From positions 124,001-188,000 of the forward strand of contig CAMLFH010000006.1 in assembly GCA_946479285.1 (NCBI GenBank): a stretch of DNA of 64,000 nt. Direction: 5' to 3'. The notes under the pieces are model-generated. The model saw only the letters and a list, made by a program, of their open reading frames with translations, was not told where the DNA came from and did not search any database. Within the stretch, counting starts at the first letter, position 1, and each line of letters starts with the position of its first letter. A program made the translations under genes and the position numbers. Source of the DNA: an uncultured Flavobacteriales bacterium. Lineage in GTDB: Bacteria; Bacteroidota; Bacteroidia; Flavobacteriales; Crocinitomicaceae. Shown piece after piece: positions 1 through 8,216 of this stretch.

Positions 1-1
1 G

Positions 2-391
2 GTGGACAACGCAGAAGAACAAATGGGTAAAATAGAAGATTGTCCGCTAAAGGATGAGGTTCATATCATGAAAGCGATGATTGCAAATGCACGAATTGGT
101 GCAGATCCGGAAAATCGCTGGAAGAAATACGGACCTATTTTTGACGAGAACCTCAAAGCTGCAAAAGTGATCAATGAAAACAATCCGCACATTTATTTAC
201 TGAAAGGAATTTCAACTTTCTACACACCAAAAATGTTTGGCGGCGGTGCTAAAAATGCACAGACTTATTTCGACAAAGCAAAAGCAAAATACGATCTGAT
301 TACCTACACAGATGTGGATAAACCGTATTGGTGGGGAAGAAGTACATGCAATTATTTCTTTGGGGAAATCGCTAAGGAATTGAATAAATAA
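2..391 (+). CDS. C-terminal part of an unrecognised protein, possibly TPR-like
   Basis: Only the last ~129 residues are in the window. The frame is open to the left edge and the GTG at position 2 is not a convincing start, so the gene very probably begins upstream. The visible part is hydrophilic and mostly helical-looking, with phrases such as NPHIYLLKG and NAQTYFDKAKAKYD that resemble tetratricopeptide helices, but no clear consensus. It ends with TAA just before a strong hairpin shared with the convergent CYTH gene. I do not recognise the family; a repeat-type scaffold or periplasmic protein is a guess. Confidence 0.6.
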   Translation: MDNAEEQMGKIEDCPLKDEVHIMKAMIANARIGADPENRWKKYGPIFDENLKAAKVINENNPHIYLLKGISTFYTPKMFGGGAKNAQTYFDKAKAKYDLITYTDVDKPYWWGRSTCNYFFGEIAKELNK

Positions 392-392
392 T

Positions 393-434
393 AAAAAGCG
401 TAGGCACGCGATGCGTCACGTGCCTACGCTTTTT
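393..434. terminator. bidirectional hairpin terminator with REP-like sequence
   Basis: Perfect 16-bp arms, AAAAAGCGTAGGCACG at 393-408 and its reverse complement at 419-434, separated by 10 nt. A-tract and T-tract at the two ends make it work in both directions between two convergent genes. The right arm contains the CTA that is the TAG stop codon of the minus-strand CYTH gene. The core (TAGGCACGCGATGC) is nearly repeated at 7410-7437. Confidence 0.85.
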
Positions 435-876
435 CGATCAATTTCGAATTGTAATACTGCACATCCGAACTAACCTCTTTTTCAATCCATCCGGGAAGTT
501 CAAATTCTTCCTCTTCAGATTCCAGTTCGATCTCTGCAATTTTTAAACCTTCCAGCTTGCCGTGGAAAATATCGATTTCCCATTTCTTTTCTCCTACAAT
601 CAATTCGTAACGCTCTTTATCGAGCACTTTCGCGCAAAAATTAGCCAATAGCTGATTGGCATCTTCAAATGGGATCTGATATTCGTATTCATCTCTTGAA
701 ATGCCCACCGTTTTTCCTTTAATGGTCAAATAGCCTTTTTCACCTTTCGTGCGTACACGAACTGTTTTCCCATCATTGTCCGAAATATAACCTTGTCGGA
801 TCTTTTTGGATTGAAGGTATTTGACAACTTCTGAAATGGTATCACTTACCAGGTATTTCCGTTCAATTTCTTTCAT
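424..876 (-). CDS. CYTH domain protein (triphosphate tunnel metalloenzyme)
   Basis: 150 residues, the usual size of a single-domain bacterial CYTH protein. The N-terminus EIERKYLV is the family signature (ExExK type), followed by alternating basic and acidic strand motifs (RQGYIS, VRVRTKG, LTIKG, RDEYEY, EIDIFHG, AEIELESEEEEF) that line the tunnel and bind triphosphate and metal. Known members hydrolyse inorganic triphosphate or act on thiamine triphosphate; the substrate here cannot be read from sequence. The gene converges on the truncated gene at the left edge, and its stop codon lies inside the shared terminator. It is separated from the divergent glycan operon by a word-array repeat. Confidence 0.88.
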   Translation of the reverse strand: MKEIERKYLVSDTISEVVKYLQSKKIRQGYISDNDGKTVRVRTKGEKGYLTIKGKTVGISRDEYEYQIPFEDANQLLANFCAKVLDKERYELIVGEKKWEIDIFHGKLEGLKIAEIELESEEEEFELPGWIEKEVSSDVQYYNSKLIEKA

Positions 877-886
877 TTTTATAAGA

Positions 887-985
887 GATATTAAGACTTC
901 AGGATTTTAAGGTGTAAGACTCTAAATGTTGCTTAAATGCAAATCGAAGTCTTAATATCCGGATGTCCTAACATCCTAAAGTCTC
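887..985. repeat. intergenic word-array element with inverted arms
   Basis: GATATTAAGACTTC at 887-900 and its exact reverse complement at 946-959 flank a spacer that itself contains related words (aggattttaagg, gtaagac). After the right arm come atccgg, tgtcctaacatcct and aaagtct. The same vocabulary occurs at 5950-6044 and around 25043. It fills most of the gap between two divergently transcribed genes. Confidence 0.6.
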
Positions 986-1046
986 TTTAAAAATACGATA
1001 GATTTTGGAAAAAGACCCTGCTGTCCTCTAAACCGAACGATTATAT

Positions 1047-1054
1047 TATCTTCG
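1047..1054 (+). promoter_or_regulatory. putative -7 promoter box TATCTTCG
   Basis: TATCTTCG matches the Bacteroidota -7 consensus TAnnTTTG at seven of eight positions and ends exactly 4 nt before the ATG at 1059. Transcription would then start at or next to the start codon, giving a leaderless mRNA. No clear -33 TTTG was seen. Confidence 0.5.
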
Positions 1055-1058
1055 TACA

Positions 1059-2051
1059 ATGCAGGTGATTCTGACATTTGATTACGAGTTGTTCTTCGGA
1101 ACAAATACCGGAAGCGTTCAAAAATGCATGATTGAACCCACTGATCGATTGTTGGAAATTGCCAGCAAACACAGAATTCCGCTTGTTTTCTTTGTAGATA
1201 TCGGATTCCTGATCAAATTGCAGGAATATAAAGAACAATTCCCAAACCTGAAGAGCGATTTTGAACAGATAAAGGTTCAGGTAAAACGCATGCAGGAATT
1301 GAATTGTGAAGTTCAGCTGCATATTCATCCGCATTGGGAAAAATCACATTACGACGGCGAAAAATGGGTGGTTGTAACGGATGGCTGCTATAAATTATCA
1401 GACTTCACGGATAAGGAAGCAAAAGCCATTGTGCACAGGTACTATCACGCTTTATCTGAATTAAGCGGAAAGAAACCTACCACCTATCGGGCCGGAGGCT
1501 GGTGTATTCAACCCTTCAGCCAAATCGAAAAGGTGTTTCAGGAACTTGGGATAGAGAAAGATTCAACGGTTTTTCCCGGTGGAAAATTCGAATCCGAACA
1601 TTACCAATTTGATTTTACGGAAGTGAAGCCCTTTGGAAATCCTTATCGTTTTCAAACAGATGTCACAAAGCAGGAATCAACAGGTTTTTTCTTAGAGATC
1701 CCGATTGCTTCCTGGGAGTTTTCGCCGCTGTTCTACTGGCGATTGTATGCATTGGGACGATTGAATCCTGCAGATCACAAAATGATAGGCGACGGATCTT
1801 TCCTGGCACAACCCGGAAGAAAAAAGTCAGTTTTGCTGAGTAAAACCTGGAATCATGTTAGTTCTGACGGTTATTATACATCGCTTTTGCTGAAACAGGC
1901 AAAAACCTATTCGTATAAGAACGTGAAAACATTTGTGGTGATTGGCCACCCGAAAGGAATGACCAATTATTCCCTCAAACAATTGGAAGGGTTTGTTTCC
2001 AAAACAAGATCGGTTTATGAATTCGTAAATTTTGAAGCATGCAGTTTGTAA
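1059..2051 (+). CDS. polysaccharide deacetylase family protein
   Basis: 330 residues, no signal peptide, so probably cytoplasmic. The N-terminus LTFDYELFFG (residues 5-14) replaces the NodB TFDDG motif, LHIHPHW (87-93) provides the HxxxH-type metal-binding histidines and TYRAGGW (142-148) is the next conserved block; together they indicate a carbohydrate esterase 4-like fold. Family members remove N- or O-acetyl groups from glycans or glycan precursors. It heads a tightly packed operon (13-nt overlap with the next gene) that continues with an acyl or aminoacyl transferase, a reductase and a nucleotide-sugar dehydratase, so the likely substrate is a surface-glycan precursor. The start is set by the TATCTTCG box 4 nt upstream and by the motif at residue 5. 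Confidence 0.8.
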   Translation: MQVILTFDYELFFGTNTGSVQKCMIEPTDRLLEIASKHRIPLVFFVDIGFLIKLQEYKEQFPNLKSDFEQIKVQVKRMQELNCEVQLHIHPHWEKSHYDGEKWVVVTDGCYKLSDFTDKEAKAIVHRYYHALSELSGKKPTTYRAGGWCIQPFSQIEKVFQELGIEKDSTVFPGGKFESEHYQFDFTEVKPFGNPYRFQTDVTKQESTGFFLEIPIASWEFSPLFYWRLYALGRLNPADHKMIGDGSFLAQPGRKKSVLLSKTWNHVSSDGYYTSLLLKQAKTYSYKNVKTFVVIGHPKGMTNYSLKQLEGFVSKTRSVYEFVNFEACSL

Positions 2052-2911
2052 GCGCCGATTCAATAGAAATAAAAAAGAAATGGGACGAATTGGTCTCATT
2101 GAATCATGGTTCTGTATTCTCAGAATCTGATTACCTGGATGCAACTGCTGAAAATTGGGTCATCCTTTATTCAGACGATTTGAAATCAGGAATGGCGTGT
2201 CCATACGTGATAAAAGGCGGAGTGAAAATATTGGTAACGCCGTTTTTCAATCGGTTTATGGAATGGATCGGTGAACGGGTTTCGGAACAGGAACTGATTG
2301 ATAAACTGAAAAGTGAATTTCCGGTTGCCGATTTGCAGGTAGGAAGAGGATTCTCTTTGAATCAACGGATCTTTCAAAAGCTAAGTTCCGGAAACCTGAA
2401 GCTGAACCAGCAGGCAAAACGTTCTTTGAATAAATCAACTGAATTCGACGTAAAGCAGGAAGAGAACATCCCCGAAATGATGCATTTGCTGCAAAATGAA
2501 TTGCAGAACCGAATTCATGGGATCAATGCACAGACCTTATTGATCCTGGAAAAATTGGTAACCGGATACCAGGGGAAACGCCTGGTACAATTCAATTTGG
2601 TTCGTGAAAATGTCTGGTTGGGCGGTATCTGGATTTTGGAAACTGATTCAACAATTCTTTATTTAAAAGGAACCACAAATGAAGAAGCTAAGAAATCCGG
2701 TGGAATGTATAAATTGATGCTTCATGCGATTGAATATGCACATTCCAAAGAAAAAGTATTCGATTTTGGCGGATCAAACGTGGAATCAGTGAGACGATTT
2801 AATTTGAATTTCGGCGCAGAAGATGTTGTATATTCGCAAGTAAGCTGGAATAATGCCCCGGTTTGGTGGCGAATTCTAAAAATGATACGTGATAAATGGA
2901 TAAAAAAGTAA
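2039..2911 (+). CDS. FemAB/GNAT-like acyltransferase
   Basis: 290 residues, soluble. The C-terminal half (about residues 125-270) has the look of the Acetyltransf_6/FemAB fold: QAKRSLNKS, then KRLVQFNLVRENVWLGGIWIL, YLKGTTNEEAKKSGGMYKLMLHAIEYAH and FDFGGSNVESVRRFNLNFGA, the last two being the typical acceptor and cofactor blocks. Relatives transfer amino acids or acetyl groups to peptidoglycan or to amino-sugars. It overlaps the deacetylase by 13 nt and the following reductase by 16 nt, which implies translational coupling; deacetylation followed by re-acylation of an amino-sugar is a reasonable but unproven reading. Confidence 0.7.
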   Translation: MQFVSADSIEIKKKWDELVSLNHGSVFSESDYLDATAENWVILYSDDLKSGMACPYVIKGGVKILVTPFFNRFMEWIGERVSEQELIDKLKSEFPVADLQVGRGFSLNQRIFQKLSSGNLKLNQQAKRSLNKSTEFDVKQEENIPEMMHLLQNELQNRIHGINAQTLLILEKLVTGYQGKRLVQFNLVRENVWLGGIWILETDSTILYLKGTTNEEAKKSGGMYKLMLHAIEYAHSKEKVFDFGGSNVESVRRFNLNFGAEDVVYSQVSWNNAPVWWRILKMIRDKWIKK

Positions 2912-3606
2912 TTCTGATAACGGGAGCAACCGGTGGATTAGGATCTGCCATGGTAAAGCATTTTGAAACTCAGGATGTGAAATTAGCTTTGCATACTTTT
3001 CAGCAGGAACCGTTTGATGTGAATGTTGAGCACGCCTGGTTTAAGGCTGATCTGAGAGATGAAAATCAGGTTAAAAATCTATTGGCAAGTATCCTGGCGA
3101 ATTTCGGAAAAGTAGATGTGTTGATCAATAATGCCGGCATTTCAAAAAACGGTATGAGCTGGAAGCTGACTCCGGCCGATTTCAATGAAGTGATTGCCGT
3201 TAATCTAACCGCTCCGTTTCTTTTATGTCAGGGAGTTATTCCGGGCATGCGTACCAATGGTTTCGGTCGAATTATCAATATTTCTTCTGTTGTTGCCCAA
3301 ACAGGTGTTCCGGGAACGGTTGCATATGCTGCCAGTAAAGCCGGTATTTTGGGACTCACGAAAACAGTTGGGAAAGAATTGGCAAAAGATCCGATTACAT
3401 GCAATGCATTGGCACTTGGATATTTCGATCAGGGAATGATCAGTGAAGTTTCGCCCGAAATGCAGGAGCAGATTATCTCACAAATCCCCAAAAATCGATT
3501 GGGAAGTGTGGAAACTATTTTGTCAGCAATCGACTGGCTTCTGAAAGATGAATCCGATTATGTTACCGGTCAAACCATTTCTTTGAATGGCGGTTTGTTT
3601 ACCTGA
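2896..3606 (+). CDS. SDR-family oxidoreductase, FabG-like
   Basis: 236 residues, classical short-chain dehydrogenase/reductase. TGATGGLG (9-16) binds NAD(P), NNAG (78-81) is intact, and the catalytic set is Ser130/131, Tyr144 and Lys148 (YAASK). The C-terminal phrase VTGQTISLNGG is typical of 3-oxoacyl-ACP reductase FabG. Because it sits within a glycan operon rather than with acyl-carrier genes, it is likely a FabG paralogue acting on an acyl chain or sugar attached by this locus. It starts inside the preceding gene (16-nt overlap). Confidence 0.85.
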   Translation: MDKKVILITGATGGLGSAMVKHFETQDVKLALHTFQQEPFDVNVEHAWFKADLRDENQVKNLLASILANFGKVDVLINNAGISKNGMSWKLTPADFNEVIAVNLTAPFLLCQGVIPGMRTNGFGRIINISSVVAQTGVPGTVAYAASKAGILGLTKTVGKELAKDPITCNALALGYFDQGMISEVSPEMQEQIISQIPKNRLGSVETILSAIDWLLKDESDYVTGQTISLNGGLFT

Positions 3607-3616
3607 TTTATTCCTT

Positions 3617-3624
3617 TAAATTTG
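3617..3624 (+). promoter_or_regulatory. possible -7 box TAAATTTG
   Basis: TAAATTTG is an exact match to TAnnTTTG and ends 2 nt before the ATG at 3627. It could give an internal promoter for the dehydratase gene with a leaderless or near-leaderless transcript. It lies in a short gap of an operon, so it may also be chance. Confidence 0.3.
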
Positions 3625-3626
3625 TG

Positions 3627-5528
3627 ATGAACAAAATGAATAACCCAATCAACATGTTTCCTAAAAGAAATATTCCACGGTGGATAATAATTCTCATTGA
3701 TTTATTCATTTCAGCATTTTCTTTAGTGATTGCTTACCTGATCCGTTTTGATATTAAAGCGGAAGGTGCACAATGGGAATTGGAATTGGGAATCGTCAAG
3801 TATTCAATCATTGTTTTTTTTACAGTACGACTGATCGTTTTCTTTTCGTTTGGAATTCAAAAAGGAATTGTCCGACACACTTCGACCTCTGATTTTAAAC
3901 GTCTTTTCTTAGCCACAACAACTACTTCAATCCTTTTTGTGATTCTGGGTTTAATCCGTTACAATTGGGTTGACAACTATTACCTCTTCCCAATTTCGAT
4001 CATCGTAATTGAATACGTTTTCTGTTTCTTTTTCCTGGCTGTTTCCAGGTTCGTGGTGAAATTATTATACCTCGAATCCGTTAAATCCAGCAGCGAACAA
4101 AAGCTGGTATTGATTTACGGTGCAGGTGTTTCCGGATTAATCGCGAAGAGAATGATTGAGAAGGATGTTCGCATCAACCTGAAAGTTTACGGCTTTTTGG
4201 ATGACAATACCCGCATTTCCGGAAACCGGATTGAAGGAGTAGAAGTGTTCCATACTTCCAAATTGGAAGAGATCCTGCAAAAAAACAAGATTTTCCAGGT
4301 AATTATTGCTATTCAGAACCTGCAGCCTGAAAAAAGAAGTGCTATCGTTGAAAAGTGCATTGATTCAGGGGTGGAGGTGAAAAAAGTACCAAGTCCGAAA
4401 AGCTGGATCAATGGTGCATTTACAACCAACCAGATTGCACAGGTAAATATTGAAGATCTGTTAGGAAGAACTCCAATTGTACTGAATCAGGAGAAATTGG
4501 CCGTCGGACTGAAAGACCAGGTTGTTTTGGTAACCGGGGCAGCTGGTTCCATTGGTTCGGGAATTGTGAGACAGATATTGGAATATAAGCCCAAACTGGT
4601 TGTTTTGCTGGACCAGGCAGAATCGGCAATGTACGACCTGGAATTTGAATTGAAGCAATTGAAGGACATTCCGGCATTTGAGATTGTAATCGGAGACATT
4701 TGCAACGAGGAGAGAATGGAGCTTCTTTTTGAAACGTTCAAGCCTTCCTGGGTTTTTCACGCAGCAGCATACAAACACGTTCCTATGATGGAATTAAATC
4801 CTGCTGAAGCGGTAAGGAATAACGTAAAAGGTACGAAGATCCTGGTGGATTTATCCAATCAAAAATCTGTTCACAAATTTGTCATGATCTCTACCGATAA
4901 AGCGGTAAATCCGACAAATGTGATGGGAGCTAGTAAGCGCATTGCTGAAATGATTGCCCAGGCTGCCAACAAAGGAAATACACAATTCATTACTACCCGA
5001 TTTGGAAACGTATTGGGGTCAAATGGTTCCGTGATTCCATTGTTTAAGAGACAAATTGAACAAGGTGGTCCGATTACCGTAACGGATGAGCGCATCACGC
5101 GTTATTTCATGACGATTCCCGAAGCTTGTCAATTGGTATTGGAAGCGGGAATTATGGGAAGTGGCGGCGAAATTTACGTGTTTGACATGGGGAAATCCGT
5201 TTTGATCGTGGATCTGGCAAAAAAAATGATCCAGTTATCCGGATTGGAATTGGGAAAAGATATCGAGATCCGGTATTCTGGTTTAAGACCGGGAGAGAAA
5301 TTGTACGAAGAATTGTTGAACGATGCCGAAAACGTGCAGGAAACCCACCATCCAAAGATCTTGGTTGCATCTGAAAGAGAAGTAGATCAGCACGTTTATG
5401 CAACGATCGATAGATTGTTAGAAGCAATCGGTAAAACGGATAATCTTACTTTGGTTAGATTGATGAAAGAAGTTGTTCCTGAATTCATTTCAAACAACTC
5501 AGAATATAGTGTTTTAGATAAAAAATAG
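3627..5528 (+). CDS. CapD/WbpM-type nucleoside-diphosphate-sugar 4,6-dehydratase
   Basis: 633 residues. Four transmembrane helices occupy about residues 17-145 (first one IIILIDLFISAFSLVIAYLI), followed by a Rossmann-like CoA/NAD domain (LIYGAGVSGL) and a C-terminal extended SDR domain starting VLVTGAAGSIGSG. The catalytic stretch STDKAVNPTNVMGASKR has the TDK-Met arrangement of the FlaA1/PglF/WbpM dehydratases, where Met replaces the usual SDR tyrosine. The family converts UDP-GlcNAc to a 4-keto-6-deoxy sugar at the inner membrane, the first step to QuiNAc, FucNAc or bacillosamine-type residues. A GTG lies one codon upstream, but the ATG is preferred; a further ATG at 3654 is possible. It is the largest gene of the glycan operon. 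Confidence 0.9.
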   Translation: MNKMNNPINMFPKRNIPRWIIILIDLFISAFSLVIAYLIRFDIKAEGAQWELELGIVKYSIIVFFTVRLIVFFSFGIQKGIVRHTSTSDFKRLFLATTTTSILFVILGLIRYNWVDNYYLFPISIIVIEYVFCFFFLAVSRFVVKLLYLESVKSSSEQKLVLIYGAGVSGLIAKRMIEKDVRINLKVYGFLDDNTRISGNRIEGVEVFHTSKLEEILQKNKIFQVIIAIQNLQPEKRSAIVEKCIDSGVEVKKVPSPKSWINGAFTTNQIAQVNIEDLLGRTPIVLNQEKLAVGLKDQVVLVTGAAGSIGSGIVRQILEYKPKLVVLLDQAESAMYDLEFELKQLKDIPAFEIVIGDICNEERMELLFETFKPSWVFHAAAYKHVPMMELNPAEAVRNNVKGTKILVDLSNQKSVHKFVMISTDKAVNPTNVMGASKRIAEMIAQAANKGNTQFITTRFGNVLGSNGSVIPLFKRQIEQGGPITVTDERITRYFMTIPEACQLVLEAGIMGSGGEIYVFDMGKSVLIVDLAKKMIQLSGLELGKDIEIRYSGLRPGEKLYEELLNDAENVQETHHPKILVASEREVDQHVYATIDRLLEAIGKTDNLTLVRLMKEVVPEFISNNSEYSVLDKK

Positions 5529-5531
5529 GGT

Positions 5532-5939
5532 ATGTTGGACTCATACAGATTACAGGTTCGTTTTTCTGATTGTGATATGATGCAGCACGTAAACAATGCT
5601 GTTTATCTGAATTATTTCGAAGAAGCAAGAATTCATTATTTCCGTCAAATGCTCGGAAACGATTGGGATTGGAAGAAAACAGGCGTCATTCTGCGAAAAA
5701 ATGAACTGGAATACCTAAAACCCGTTTTTCTGCATGAACCGGTGGAAATTTTTGTCTACCTGAAACATATCGGTGAAAAGAGTTTTACCTTAGCATATGA
5801 AGTAAAAGTATTGCAGGAAGTGAAAACAACCGGCAGTTCAGTACTTGTTTGCTATGATAGTGTAAATAAATGTTCTATTCCAATTCCCAAAAGGATGAAG
5901 GATGCTTTGTCGAAGCTTTCGTTGAAGATGGAACAATAA
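5532..5939 (+). CDS. acyl-CoA thioesterase, 4HBT/hotdog family
   Basis: 135 residues, single hotdog domain. The N-terminal block FSDCDMMQHVNNAVYLNYFEEAR (residues 11-33) holds the 4-hydroxybenzoyl-CoA thioesterase motif with the catalytic-type Asp15, followed by HVNN. It hydrolyses acyl-CoA or acyl-ACP thioesters in the cytoplasm; chain preference cannot be deduced. It begins 3 nt after the dehydratase stop codon and closes the operon, before a word-array repeat. YbgC/FadM-like proteins have the same size and motif. Confidence 0.85.
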   Translation: MLDSYRLQVRFSDCDMMQHVNNAVYLNYFEEARIHYFRQMLGNDWDWKKTGVILRKNELEYLKPVFLHEPVEIFVYLKHIGEKSFTLAYEVKVLQEVKTTGSSVLVCYDSVNKCSIPIPKRMKDALSKLSLKMEQ

Positions 5940-5949
5940 TTGATTGAGA

Positions 5950-6044
5950 GACATCCGGATTTTAGGACATCAGGATATTAAGACTGCCGGATATCAAGTG
6001 CGGATCAAGTCTTTAAATCTTAAAATCCTAAAGTCGTAAAATCT
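5950..6044. repeat. intergenic word-array element, second copy of the vocabulary at 887
   Basis: Words acatccgg, attttagg, acatcagg, atattaagact, gccggatatc on the left and aagtcttt, aaatcttaaaatcctaaagtcgtaaaatct on the right. The right part is roughly the reverse complement of the left (agattttacgactttaggattttaag). It fills the whole gap between the thioesterase and the YwqK-like gene and runs to within 8 nt of the ATG. No promoter consensus was recognised inside. Confidence 0.6.
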
Positions 6045-6051
6045 ATAAAAT

Positions 6052-7413
6052 ATGAAGATTCTAGTTGCTATTTTTTGTTTATTCTCCTTAGCGGTTTCCG
6101 CTCAGCCCGGATTTGGCATTGCGAGAAAAGATTCGGTTCCCTGTTATCAAAAATCTATAGATAAATCCAAACAACGCTATACCGAATGGGAATGCGGAAA
6201 GATTGCCGGCGTAGTAGATTGCAACCAGAAATTGGAAATGTCTTCAGATGGGAAACGGGTAGTGACGAGTTCTCAAAAAATGCCGTTTTCAGGGATTTGT
6301 GAAACGTGTCACATGAATGGAATCCTGGAACGAAGAGTCACTTTTGTGGATGGATTTGCAAATGGAATTGATACCACTTACTACAAATCAGGATGTGTTA
6401 TGGTGGTCCGCTCACACATTCAGGGTGTTGAAGACGGACATTGGACGTATTTCAATGATTCGACCCAAATCCCTGCATGGGAGAAAACCTATCGGATGGG
6501 ACAGTTTGAAGGCCCTCAATTGACTTACAACTTAAAAGGGGATACAGCCAAACTGGAGCACTATACGGAAGGTGTTTTAAACGGATCTAAAATCACTTAT
6601 GATTCAAAAGGCGGAAGAAGCCAGAAAGCAAACTACGTAAAAGGTGTATTGGAGGGACCGTTTTTAATTTATAATCGCAAAGGAGATATTATTGAAGAAT
6701 TGAATTATAAAGAGGGTAAAAAGCATGGTGTACAGCATTATTATTACGATGATGGGAAATTGCTGCGCACAGAAACCTGGGATATGGATTCCCGAAACGG
6801 AGAATTTAAGACCTTATTTTACAATCAGACACTTCAGTCTATTGAAAACTACAAAAAAGTTACACCGAAACCCAATCAATACGTTACGGCAGAGCTGTAT
6901 GCCTGTCAGACATTGGAAATTGCAAATGCTCTGGGTCAAATGCTTTACGATAAAAAAACAAAAGCACAAGCTTTGGATAGTTTGAAGGATGCGAAAATTG
7001 ATGTGACTCTCGTAAGAGGCGAAGCAGTAAGTGAAAATCCCATTTTGAAAGGAAATAACCTGGCAAAAGGTGTGAATAAACCTATCAAGTCAGGAAAGTT
7101 GTATTATATCGCTGTAGTGAGCGATTTGAAAACCATGACCAAAACGGAAGTTCGGGAAGGTTTGTTTGAAGATCGTTTCTCTGACGGAAAGTTAAAGAGC
7201 CGTGCAATCTATAAAAAAGACGTGCTGATCGAAGAACACGTATTCGATGAGCAGGGAAGAGAGATCCGAACATTTGGCGGAACAGCTCAGTCTGCGAAGG
7301 AAGATGACGCCATGCCGACCACAGGTAAGGAAAAAGAAAAGAAAAAGAAAGAACCGAAAAAGAAGAAAGAAGAACCAAAACCGGACGAAACGAAACCAAA
7401 AGAAGGCCAGTAG
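6052..7413 (+). CDS. exported YwqK-like (MORN-type repeat) protein with Lys/Glu tail
   Basis: 453 residues. A signal peptide (MKILVAIFCLFSLAVSAQ) is followed by a Cys-containing stretch (GICETCHMNG) and, at about residues 90-260, repeats of the form G..(D/E)G.W..Y....G......Y..G.l.G....Y, typical of the YwqK antitoxin/MORN-like family. Despite the family nickname, nothing nearby looks like a toxin partner. The last ~30 residues are almost only Lys, Glu and Pro (KEKKKKEPKKKKEEPKP), a low-complexity tail. In Bacteroidota such proteins are usually periplasmic or surface-exposed with unknown role. The TAG stop lies in a REP-like hairpin. Confidence 0.7.
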   Translation: MKILVAIFCLFSLAVSAQPGFGIARKDSVPCYQKSIDKSKQRYTEWECGKIAGVVDCNQKLEMSSDGKRVVTSSQKMPFSGICETCHMNGILERRVTFVDGFANGIDTTYYKSGCVMVVRSHIQGVEDGHWTYFNDSTQIPAWEKTYRMGQFEGPQLTYNLKGDTAKLEHYTEGVLNGSKITYDSKGGRSQKANYVKGVLEGPFLIYNRKGDIIEELNYKEGKKHGVQHYYYDDGKLLRTETWDMDSRNGEFKTLFYNQTLQSIENYKKVTPKPNQYVTAELYACQTLEIANALGQMLYDKKTKAQALDSLKDAKIDVTLVRGEAVSENPILKGNNLAKGVNKPIKSGKLYYIAVVSDLKTMTKTEVREGLFEDRFSDGKLKSRAIYKKDVLIEEHVFDEQGREIRTFGGTAQSAKEDDAMPTTGKEKEKKKKEPKKKKEEPKPDETKPKEGQ

Positions 7414-7437
7414 GCACGCGAAGCATCGCGTGCATAC
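7410..7437. repeat. REP-like hairpin, possible terminator between convergent genes
   Basis: GTAGGCACGCGA at 7410-7421 pairs with TCGCGTGCATAC at 7426-7437 (12 bp, one G/A mismatch) around a 4-nt loop. It is closely related to the hairpin at 393-434. It contains the TAG stop of the upstream gene and touches the lpxH stop codon at 7439. No strong T-run, so termination is uncertain. Confidence 0.6.
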
Positions 7438-7438
7438 C

Positions 7439-8215
7439 TTATGTTTTGGTTTCGTTTGATTTATTCCATTCCAACAATTTCGCCTCAACACCGTCAAATA
7501 CCGCATAGGTATTGTAATGGATCCATTCTCCAAGATTGATGTAAACAGCTCGTTCGTTAATCTGTATGGTCATTGGAAGGTGGCGGTGTCCGAAAATGTA
7601 GTAATCCTGCGGAATAATAGCTTCCTGTTCTTTGCAATACTGAACCAGCCATTCGTTTTCCTCACCTAAGAACTTGCTATCTTCATCACCGGTTGCAATC
7701 CGGCTCTTGCGGGAAAAATAATTCGCCAGCCAAATCCCGAAGTTCGGATGAAGTCGTGCAAACATCCATTGCGACCATTTTGCTGCGAAAACCTTCTTAA
7801 TAAACTTATAGCCGCGATCTCCCGGGCCTAAACCATCTCCATGTCCAATTACGAATTTCTTTTCGTTATAGACTCTGTAAATTGGTTCACGGAAGATTTT
7901 CACACCCAATTCCTTTTCGAAATAGTCAAACATCCACATGTCGTGGTTGCCGGTAAAGAAATAAACAGGAATTCCGGAGTCGACCAACTCTGCAATTTTT
8001 CCCTGAATCCGCACAAAACCTTTCGGAATAGCATGCTTGTATTCAAACCAAAAATCGAAAATATCTCCAACAAGGTAAATTTCAAAGGCATCTTTTTGGA
8101 TATAATCCAACCATTCAATGATGCGCTTTTCGCGCTCAAGGCTTGATTTTCCAACCGGTACACCTAAATGAAAATCAGAAGCAAAATAGATCTTTTTTCC
8201 TGTTGGAATTTCCAT
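7439..8215 (-). CDS. lpxH: UDP-2,3-diacylglucosamine diphosphatase
   Basis: 258 residues from the ATG at 8215; this start lies one base after the stop of the upstream gene, and the longer frame to 8260 would only add coding overlap. Calcineurin-like metallophosphoesterase motifs are complete: SDFHLG (Asp14, His16), VGDIFDFW (Asp51), GNHDMW (Asn90, His91), GHGDG (His125) and GHRH (His210, His212). LpxH cleaves UDP-2,3-diacylglucosamine to lipid X and UMP at the cytoplasmic face of the inner membrane during lipid A synthesis. Last gene of the gatB-tlpA-tlpA-lpxH run; lpxK of the same pathway lies 8 kb away. YbbF-type LpxH is the likely subfamily. Confidence 0.88.
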   Translation of the reverse strand: MEIPTGKKIYFASDFHLGVPVGKSSLEREKRIIEWLDYIQKDAFEIYLVGDIFDFWFEYKHAIPKGFVRIQGKIAELVDSGIPVYFFTGNHDMWMFDYFEKELGVKIFREPIYRVYNEKKFVIGHGDGLGPGDRGYKFIKKVFAAKWSQWMFARLHPNFGIWLANYFSRKSRIATGDEDSKFLGEENEWLVQYCKEQEAIIPQDYYIFGHRHLPMTIQINERAVYINLGEWIHYNTYAVFDGVEAKLLEWNKSNETKT

Positions 8216-8216
8216 A

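Noticed and set aside
6052..7413. YwqK-like gene as antitoxin of a toxin-antitoxin pair
   Set aside because: No toxin partner lies beside it and it has a signal peptide; the antitoxin label in the family name is historical.
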